Shown in pieces: positions 57,848 through 64,000 of a stretch of DNA of 64,000 nt. The stretch is taken from NCBI GenBank assembly GCA_023336205.1, contig JALQCR010000027.1:25967-89966 (forward strand). Direction: 5' to 3'. Within the stretch, counting starts at the first letter, position 1; the number at the start of each line of letters is the position of its first letter. A model generated the notes under the pieces. It searched no databases. It was not told the origin of the DNA and saw only the letters and a program-made list of their open reading frames with translations. The DNA comes from Pseudanabaena sp. Salubria-1. Its GTDB lineage: Bacteria > Cyanobacteriota > Cyanobacteriia > Pseudanabaenales > Pseudanabaenaceae. The position numbers and the translations under genes were made by a program.

Positions 57848-59101
57848 TTAAATTGCTTTAAATTTAAGCAGCCAGCCGATCGCTGCTCCAGCAATCACCA
57901 ACCAAGCAGAATTAACTTTTGGAAATTTAAGTAGAATGAAGAGACTTGCGATCGCTACAATAATTGTCCAAAAATCAATTAAAGTGCCGCGCCCTAATTC
58001 CCATGCCACGGCTGCCATCAAACCAATGGAAGCCGCATTTACGCCATCAAGAAAACCTGCTGTCCAAGGCGATTTGCGTAATTTTGCCACAAATGGATTG
58101 ATCAATGGAACGAAAATAAACGCGGGTAAAAATATACCAATCGTCCCTGCGATCGCACCCAGATTTCCAGCAACGAGATAACCGATAAATGTTGCAGTCG
58201 TAAATACAGGTCCTGGGGTAAACTGCCCGATCGCCACGGCATCTAATAATTGCTGTGAAGTTAGCCAATGGGTGCGATCGACAAATTCCTGCTGCACAAA
58301 AGCTAATAGTACATAGCCACTGCCATAGAGGACAGAACCAATTTTGAGAAAGGTGAGAAATACGGCTGTCCATGTTTTGGGATAAGCTGCGGTAGTAGCT
58401 GCGACTAAAGGAAAAGGGAAAAAGGAAAAAGGAAAAAGGAAGATTGAGAGGAATTTGTTTTTTTGGAAGGATGTTAAATTATGAACGAGGCTAACGGTGA
58501 TTCCTGCGCCGATCATTAGTGCGATTTCATTGATTTTCAGAAAATATAGAGCTAGGACTAAAATCCCTGCACACCAAGTTGGGATATTTTTTAAGGCTGT
58601 TCGTCCTAATTTCCATACAGCTTGAGCAATAATTGCGATAATTACTGGCTTGACTCCGTACAATAACCAACCAACGGTCGGAATAGTTTGGTATTCCACA
58701 TAAGCGATCGCTAATCCCCACACTAATAGCATTGCAGGGGTTATAAAACAGACTCCCGCCACGATTGCTCCTCGCCATCCCGCCTGCTCTAGCCCGATAT
58801 GAATTGTTAATTCAGTAGAATTAGGACCTGGGATTAAGTTGGTAACACCCAATAAATCTAATAGCTTTTCGCGATTGAGCCATTGACGACGCTGCACTAT
58901 TTCTAACTCGATCTGAGCAATATGCGCGGCTGGGCCTCCGAAGGCGATCGCACCAAGCTTAGTAAAAACTATTGCTAATTCCCACAATCCTGTTTTGGGC
59001 AATAACTGAGTTTCTGGCACTGGATCGCCCACTTGATCATCTAAATGGGCGTTAGATTCTAGATCTGGATCTTTTTTTGTATACTCAGGCATAGTTTTCA
59101 A
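57848..59101 (-). CDS. chrA: Chromate transporter family protein (ChrA)
   Basis: 417 residues, the two-domain CHR form. N-terminal half: VFTKLGAIAFGGPAAHIAQI, RREKLLDLLGVTNLIPGPNS-like region with NLIPGPNSTELTIHIGLEQA. C-terminal half: GSGYVLLAFVQQEFVDRTHW, DAVAIGQFTPGPVFTTATFI. About ten membrane helices. It effluxes chromate by proton coupling; in cyanobacteria it may have another anion as substrate. The starting Met could be at 59101 or 59092. Confidence 0.9.
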   Translation of the reverse strand: MKTMPEYTKKDPDLESNAHLDDQVGDPVPETQLLPKTGLWELAIVFTKLGAIAFGGPAAHIAQIELEIVQRRQWLNREKLLDLLGVTNLIPGPNSTELTIHIGLEQAGWRGAIVAGVCFITPAMLLVWGLAIAYVEYQTIPTVGWLLYGVKPVIIAIIAQAVWKLGRTALKNIPTWCAGILVLALYFLKINEIALMIGAGITVSLVHNLTSFQKNKFLSIFLFPFSFFPFPLVAATTAAYPKTWTAVFLTFLKIGSVLYGSGYVLLAFVQQEFVDRTHWLTSQQLLDAVAIGQFTPGPVFTTATFIGYLVAGNLGAIAGTIGIFLPAFIFVPLINPFVAKLRKSPWTAGFLDGVNAASIGLMAAVAWELGRGTLIDFWTIIVAIASLFILLKFPKVNSAWLVIAGAAIGWLLKFKAI

Positions 59102-59254
59102 GAATTAGGCGCGACATACTTGATCACATCAATTAGCAATAAAGCCTTTAACGCTTGAATTATCTAAATAGTTAATTTAAATGAGCATACACAAAGCTTT
59201 ATACTTTTTGCAGGTATCCCAGAATACTAAATAGCTTTTGCCTAGCTTACAGAT

Positions 59255-59830
59255 ATGGTAGATTCGCTCAAATCAGATTCAATACAGCACTTACAGACTT
59301 CAGAAAGTTCTCATCTGGAGTCAGGTCATCAATCCGAGCTGATGTTTTACTATTTTGCTTACGGCTCTTGTATGTGTCCTGTGGATTTGAAGCGATCGCT
59401 TGGTGAGACAGCCCATCATTATGTTGTTGGCGTAGCAAGATTAAGTGGATATAAACTTGGCTTTTATTATCGATCGCCCCATCGTGATTGCGGTTGCTTA
59501 GATATTGTCAAAGATCCGAATTCACATGTAGAAGGTGTTTTATATTGCTTACCGATGCGTTTAAGCGATCAGCTTGATCTGCGTGAAGATGTATCGAGGG
59601 GTGGCTATCAGCATGAATTGATTACAGTTACTGTTGGTCAAACGGTTTACACCAATGTCAGAACCTATAGCGTAGTCAATAAGCTATCTCGTGAACTCGC
59701 TCCCAATGATTGGTATTCCAATGTCGTGTTGCGAGGTGCTTCTACCTGTGGATTAACCGAAAAATATTTTTGGCAGTTGTTTTATCATATTTACCAATTG
59801 CAGTCATATCACAAGCGTCAATACAGTTAA
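59255..59830 (+). CDS. Gamma-glutamylcyclotransferase-like protein
   Basis: 191 residues. After a ~27-residue polar N-terminus comes MFYYFAYGSCMCPVDLKRSL, the YGSN-like substrate loop of the GGCT fold (here YGSC), then GVARLSGYKLGFYYRSPHRD, GVLYCLPMRLSDQLDLREDV (with a glutamate/aspartate catalytic position) and GGYQHELITVTV. GGCT enzymes release 5-oxoproline from gamma-glutamyl peptides; ChaC-like glutathione degradation is an alternative. The true start may be internal (59342). A hairpin follows. Confidence 0.8.
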   Translation: MVDSLKSDSIQHLQTSESSHLESGHQSELMFYYFAYGSCMCPVDLKRSLGETAHHYVVGVARLSGYKLGFYYRSPHRDCGCLDIVKDPNSHVEGVLYCLPMRLSDQLDLREDVSRGGYQHELITVTVGQTVYTNVRTYSVVNKLSRELAPNDWYSNVVLRGASTCGLTEKYFWQLFYHIYQLQSYHKRQYS

Positions 59831-59865
59831 CTAGTGGTGGGCGCGAAGCGTCCACCACTAGTTAA
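59827..59865 (+). terminator. Terminator after GGCT gene
   Basis: 14-base arms 59827-59840 / 59852-59865 (TTAACTAGTGGTGG), with inner GCG/CGC pairing. Contains the gene's TAA. Confidence 0.75.
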
Positions 59866-59920
59866 TACCAAATCCCGAAAGTATAGCAACACTTTTGGGG
59901 TTTGTCTCATGTGAAATCGC

Positions 59921-60619
59921 CTAAATCACCTCATCCCGCACAACATTTTCTCTCACCCATTTACGAAATTCCCTTAAGGTTCCACTTTCTCCTAAAGTTA
60001 GGCGCTTCTGCACATATTCCACAACAATCGCGGCTGGCAAATCAGGAAAAGATAAACTCTTTTCTATTGGCTGATATGCTCCATTTTCTAAGGCGAGAAA
60101 TTCTAAACTATAGCCATCATATCGCCAGACTTCAGGCACAGCCAGCAAAGCATAAATTGGTAAACGGCGATCGCTTGGATTGGTAATATCTACTTCTAAA
60201 ACTAAGTCGGGTGCTGGATCTTGTCCTACGATAATTACTTCTTTACCACGAATTATTGGCTCATTTTGGATGTAGTAACAAGAATCTGGCTCTGCTCCTA
60301 GCTTGAGATCAGGAATCTTCATCAGCAAAGAGCCGAGCTTTCGCAAATCAATTGCTAATTCATCAGAAAATGCTCGAATTAAATCATCAATAAACCGATT
60401 ACTACCTTCATGGAGTGAGAGGGGTGACATAATTTCTAACGTGCTATTGATGTAATGAAATAAAGTTTTGCGGCGATCGCCAATATCAGTAAGTAATCGT
60501 TCAAATGTATCCCAGCTAATGTTATCCAAGATCACGCGATTTTCGGCAAGTGGTCTAACTTGCTCAGCGATCGCAGTGGAAGTTAAGTTAGTAGGTTTAC
60601 TGAGGGGTGTGGCAATCAT
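59921..60619 (-). CDS. Uma2-family putative endonuclease (3)
   Basis: 232 residues: VILDNISWDTFERLLTDIGD, YINSTLEIMSPLSLHEGSNR, LGAEPDSCYYIQNEPIIRGK, APDLVLEVDITNPSDRRLPI and VPEVWRYDGYSLEFLALENG, the Uma2/DUF820 pattern with EPDSCYYI and LEVD as likely PD-(D/E)XK parts. Function unknown. Third Uma2 gene within 4 kb, but diverged from the other two, so not a recent tandem duplication. Confidence 0.88.
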   Translation of the reverse strand: MIATPLSKPTNLTSTAIAEQVRPLAENRVILDNISWDTFERLLTDIGDRRKTLFHYINSTLEIMSPLSLHEGSNRFIDDLIRAFSDELAIDLRKLGSLLMKIPDLKLGAEPDSCYYIQNEPIIRGKEVIIVGQDPAPDLVLEVDITNPSDRRLPIYALLAVPEVWRYDGYSLEFLALENGAYQPIEKSLSFPDLPAAIVVEYVQKRLTLGESGTLREFRKWVRENVVRDEVI

Positions 60620-60786
60620 CGTAGTTTCCTATGTTTTTCAAATTCTTGTTTTTTGCTCTTAGATTAGAGAACGTAGGCGATCGCCTTTTTCCTGCTGTTT
60701 CCTATCCTTAAGTTAATTATAGGTAATTTTAAGAAACAAATGCTAGTATAAATATTACCTAAAATTATGCCTTAACATTTGCCGAT

Positions 60787-63537
60787 ATGCCGCTAAGTTG
60801 GAATGAGATTAAGCAAAGGGCGATCGCCTTTTCTAAGGAATGGGAAAGTGAGACTTCAGAGAAGGCGGAGTCACAATCTTTTTGGAATGAATTTTTTAAT
60901 GTGTTTGGTATTTCACGGCGGCGGGTGGGGAGTTTTGAGTTGCCAATTAAAAAGGCAGATAACAAGCAAGGGTTTATTGATTTGCTGTGGAAGGGAATGA
61001 TTTTGGTGGAGCATAAGTCTAGGGGCAAGGACTTAGATAAGGCGACACAACAGGCTAAGGATTATTTTCCCAATTTAAAGGAGCATGAGTTACCCAAATA
61101 TATTTTGGTGTCGGATTTTCAGAAATTCAGGCTCTATGATTTAGATACCGATCAGACTACGGAGTTTGAGCTAAAGGATTTTGTTAATCGGGTTGAACTA
61201 TTTGAGGTGATCGCTGGTTATCAGAAGCGCATTTATAAAGATGAAGCGCCTGTCAATATCGCGGCGGCGGAGTTGATGGGAAAACTGCATGATCGCCTGA
61301 AGGAGAATGGCTATACGGGGCATGACTTAGAGGTTTATCTGGTGCGGCTGTTGTTTTGTCTGTTTGCGGATGATACGGCGATCTTTGATAGAAATGGTAT
61401 TTTTTGGGAATATATCGATCTCCATACAAAGGAAGATGGCAGCGATTTAGCAATGCACATTGCTTCTATTTTTCATGTTTTGAATACGTCAAAAGAGAAG
61501 CGGTTAAAGAATTTAGATGAGAGTTTGATGCAGTTTCGCCATGTGAACGGGAAGCTATTTGAGGAACCTTTGCAGCCTGCGGCGTTTGACAAGGATATGC
61601 GATCTCAGTTACTTGAAGCTTGTGCTTTTAACTGGTCGTTGATTTCTCCTGCAATTTTTGGGTCAATGTTTCAGGCGGTGATGAATCAGACGGAACGGCG
61701 TAATTTGGGGGCGCATTATACTTCTGAGAAGAATATTCAAAAGCTGATTAGACCGCTTTTTTTGGATGATTTGTATGTTGAGTTTGAGAAAGCGAAGGGC
61801 AATCGCAATAAGCTAGAGGAGTTACATCAAAAGATTGCAGATTTGCATTTTCTCGATCCTGCCTGTGGTTGCGGTAATTTCTTGATTATCACTTATCGCG
61901 AGTTACGAGATTTAGAGCTTGAGATTTTAAAGGAGTTGTATAGGAAGCACAAGAGTTTCCTTGATGTGCGGCTATTTATTAAGGTGAATGTGGATCAGTT
62001 TGCGGGGATTGAGTATGATGAGTTTGCGGTGCGGGTTGCTGAGGTGGCGATGTGGTTGATCGACCATCAGATGAACATGAAGGTGGGCAGTGAGTTTGGA
62101 CAATATTTTGCGCGTTTACCTCTGGAGAAGGCGGCGAGGATTGTGCATGGTAATTCGTTGCGGATTGATTGGGAGTCTGTTGTTGCAAAAGAGAAGTTAA
62201 ATTTTATTTTGGGTAATCCTCCATTTGTCGGGAAACATTTACAAAACGCTCAACAAAAAGCAGATATGGAGCTGATCTTTGCTGGGGTAAATGGTTCGGG
62301 GGTATTGGACTATGTAACGCCTTGGTATATCAAGGCAGCACAGCTAATTCAAAACACAGATGTTCGCTGTGCTTTTGTTAGTACAAGTTCTATTTCTCAA
62401 GGTGAACAAGTGGGGATTCTCTGGCAAGAGCTTTACAACAGATATAAAATTAAAATTCATTTTGCTCATCGGACTTTTAGCTGGCGTAATGAGGCAAAAG
62501 GTAATGCGGCTGTACATTGTGTGATTATTGGCTTTGGGTTGCGAAATATTGAAAATAAAAGGATTTTTGATTATGTAGATATCAAAGGTGAACCTACAGA
62601 GAGAAAGGTTAGAAATATTAATCCATATCTAGCTGAAGGTAATGATTTAGTAATTCTAAAAAGAACTAAACCTATTTGTAATGTTCCTGAAACGATTTAT
62701 GGTAATAAAATTGTTGATGGTGGTTTTTATCTATTTAATGATGAGGATAAACAGATTTTCCTGTCTCAGGAACCACAAGCAATTAAATTATTCCGTCCAA
62801 TCCTAAGTGGTGATGAGTTCCTAAATGGAAGAAATAGATGGGTTTTATACCTTAAAGATATAGATCCAAGTGAACTAAAAAAGATGCCTAAGATTCGGGA
62901 AAGAATTGAAGCTGTCAAAAATTATCGTTTAGAAAGTACAAAGCTTCAAACTCGTGAAATGGCAAACTTTCCTACTCTATTCGCTGAGCCAAGACAACCT
63001 AATAGTGATTTTTTATTAATTCCTAGAACTTCTTCTGAGAATAGGAAATATATTCCTTTGGGCTTTTATTCAGAAGATTTTATTGTAAATGATAGCTGTA
63101 TTGCTTTGCCTAATGCTAGTCCCTATATCTTTGGGATTTTGACATCTCAAATGCATATGACTTGGATTAAGTACGTTTGTGGAAGATTAAAAAGTGATTT
63201 TCGCTATTCCAATACAATCGTTTACAACAACTATCCATTCCCTGAAACCGCAAACGACAAACAAAAGCAAAAAGTCGAAACCGCCGCGCAAGCAGTATTA
63301 GACACAAGAGCAAAATATCCCGATAGCAGCCTCGCCGATCTTTACGATCCCCTCACCATGCCGCCTGACTTAGTAAAAGCTCATCAAGCCCTAGACAAAG
63401 CCGTAGACCTTTGCTATCGTCCCCAACCCTTCGTTAGCGAACTAAACCGCATCGAATATTTATTTAGCCTCTATGAAGCCCTAAGTGCGCCATTGCTCAA
63501 AGTCGAGAAGAAAAAACGGATTAAGAAAAAAGAATGA
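60787..63537 (+). CDS. MmeI-like single-chain restriction-modification enzyme (type IIG/IIL)
   Basis: 916 residues. N-terminal nuclease: SFWNEFFNVFGISRRRVGSF and GFIDLLWKGMILVEHKSRG, giving Asp65 and Glu75-His-Lys77 (PD-(D/E)XK). Helical linker (160-300). Methyltransferase with motif I FLDPACGCGNFL (DPACGCG 357-363) and motif IV NFILGNPPF (NPPF 477-480). Target-recognition and dimerisation region after ~620 (YIFGILTSQMHMTWIKYVCG). One chain cuts and methylates, as in MmeI. All motifs are intact, so probably active. ATG at 60787. Confidence 0.93.
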   Translation: MPLSWNEIKQRAIAFSKEWESETSEKAESQSFWNEFFNVFGISRRRVGSFELPIKKADNKQGFIDLLWKGMILVEHKSRGKDLDKATQQAKDYFPNLKEHELPKYILVSDFQKFRLYDLDTDQTTEFELKDFVNRVELFEVIAGYQKRIYKDEAPVNIAAAELMGKLHDRLKENGYTGHDLEVYLVRLLFCLFADDTAIFDRNGIFWEYIDLHTKEDGSDLAMHIASIFHVLNTSKEKRLKNLDESLMQFRHVNGKLFEEPLQPAAFDKDMRSQLLEACAFNWSLISPAIFGSMFQAVMNQTERRNLGAHYTSEKNIQKLIRPLFLDDLYVEFEKAKGNRNKLEELHQKIADLHFLDPACGCGNFLIITYRELRDLELEILKELYRKHKSFLDVRLFIKVNVDQFAGIEYDEFAVRVAEVAMWLIDHQMNMKVGSEFGQYFARLPLEKAARIVHGNSLRIDWESVVAKEKLNFILGNPPFVGKHLQNAQQKADMELIFAGVNGSGVLDYVTPWYIKAAQLIQNTDVRCAFVSTSSISQGEQVGILWQELYNRYKIKIHFAHRTFSWRNEAKGNAAVHCVIIGFGLRNIENKRIFDYVDIKGEPTERKVRNINPYLAEGNDLVILKRTKPICNVPETIYGNKIVDGGFYLFNDEDKQIFLSQEPQAIKLFRPILSGDEFLNGRNRWVLYLKDIDPSELKKMPKIRERIEAVKNYRLESTKLQTREMANFPTLFAEPRQPNSDFLLIPRTSSENRKYIPLGFYSEDFIVNDSCIALPNASPYIFGILTSQMHMTWIKYVCGRLKSDFRYSNTIVYNNYPFPETANDKQKQKVETAAQAVLDTRAKYPDSSLADLYDPLTMPPDLVKAHQALDKAVDLCYRPQPFVSELNRIEYLFSLYEALSAPLLKVEKKKRIKKKE

Positions 63538-63583
63538 AAAAATTAGTTTTCTAATCATCTAACAACTAAACGGAGTCAAAATC

Positions 63584-63823
63584 ATGCAAACATTACCTAA
63601 AATCGAAGAAACATTAATCGCAGTCATCAAAACCTTACCAACTGAAAAACAGCAAGCACTATTAGAATTTGCCGAATTTTTGCAAGCCAAAACAATACCT
63701 AAAGCCACAAGTAAAAGTATCAAAGGATTGTGGGCAAATGCAGATATTAACCTCACTGAAGAAGAACTCTCAGCAACCAGAAAAGAAATATGGGCAAACT
63801 TTCCCAAGGATATTGAAATGTGA
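63584..63823 (+). CDS. DUF2281-like antitoxin
   Basis: 79 residues: LPTEKQQALLEFAEFLQAKT is the DUF2281 signature; the C-terminus SIKGLWANADINLTEEELSA / TRKEIWANFPKDIEM is a typical toxin-binding tail. The next 30 codons (from the overlapping GTG at 63822) do not look like a PIN or RelE toxin and end at 63915, so no partner is evident. Good distance (40 bases) from the restriction-modification gene, same strand. Confidence 0.75.
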   Translation: MQTLPKIEETLIAVIKTLPTEKQQALLEFAEFLQAKTIPKATSKSIKGLWANADINLTEEELSATRKEIWANFPKDIEM

Positions 63824-63952
63824 AATTTATCAAATATTCAGACAATTTGGTAGCTTTAAAAGTAGATATAGTTAAGCGATCGCCTGATATAGCGATCGCT
63901 AATTTATATCATTAGGGACTTGGTGAGAAAAAATGTCCCACCAAGTTTATAT

Positions 63953-63998
63953 GGCTTCGACTTCGCTCAGCCAACATTGGCTGAGCAAAGTCGAAGCC
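63953..63998. terminator. Hairpin at the window end
   Basis: 21-base arms 63953-63973 / 63978-63998 with a single C-A mismatch (GGCTTCGACTTCGCTCAGCC arm). Confidence 0.65.
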
Positions 63999-64000
63999 GG

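Noticed and set aside
63822..63915. Toxin gene partner of the DUF2281 antitoxin
   Set aside because: The overlapping 30-codon ORF has no PIN or RelE features and is too short.

Overview
The window looks like a chromosome segment of a filamentous or unicellular phycobilisome-bearing cyanobacterium, probably near Pseudanabaena. The octamer GCGATCGC (HIP1) recurs throughout. Signature genes include the core phycobiliprotein apcF, pcyA, the RuBisCO regulator rbcR, a Pam68 photosystem assembly factor beside rpsO, a perR/peroxiredoxin divergent pair, class II aldolase, dxs and V4R/ferredoxin genes resembling the Synechocystis PAP operon. Genus is inference; no rRNA is present.

Layout. 1-10.9 kb: housekeeping and signalling (HTH fragment, histidine kinase, tail-collar protein, dxs, FIST, apcF, fba, response regulator, HD hydrolase), with an inverted pair of 134-bp MITEs at 2.0-2.4 kb. 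10.85-18.4 kb: a restriction-like operon with two partial methyltransferases, a DUF1016 nuclease split by a MITE, and a GIY-YIG/helicase protein split by an ISKra4-type element. In both cases removing the insertion and one target duplication restores the frame. 18.4-22.4 kb: a ribbon-helix-helix regulator, HNH nuclease, small conserved genes and seven tRNA genes separated by perfect hairpins. The regulator's promoter and the tRNA promoter share palindromic half-sites. 22.4-34.2 kb: metabolism, redox, peroxide control, rpsO-pam68 and the V4R cluster. 34.3-41 kb: an IS30 insertion in a ferredoxin gene, rbcR, hisC and an ISL3-like element that carries one of its own MITEs. 41-47.6 kb: pentapeptide-repeat proteins, a kinase, a transporter and a SphS-like kinase. 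47.6-51.4 kb: petH, ilvB, a small gene and pcyA all appear frameshifted, between two homopolymer blocks; this is most likely bad sequence rather than biology. 51.6-64 kb: a degenerate M48-like protein, a DUF433/DUF5615 toxin-antitoxin pair, dnaG, three Uma2 genes, chrA, a gamma-glutamylcyclotransferase, an MmeI-like restriction-modification enzyme and a DUF2281-like antitoxin.

Themes. Nearly every intergenic gap carries a long, almost perfect hairpin, often starting inside the stop codon and shared by converging genes. Four of these are followed by a common ~60-base module, always in the same orientation relative to the gene upstream. The mobile elements are young (perfect target duplications, precise frame restoration) and have damaged mainly defence and accessory genes. 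The most promising candidate for an undescribed system is the regulated tRNA-hairpin array at 18.5-22.4 kb. The second is the split-methyltransferase module at 10.85-18.4 kb.
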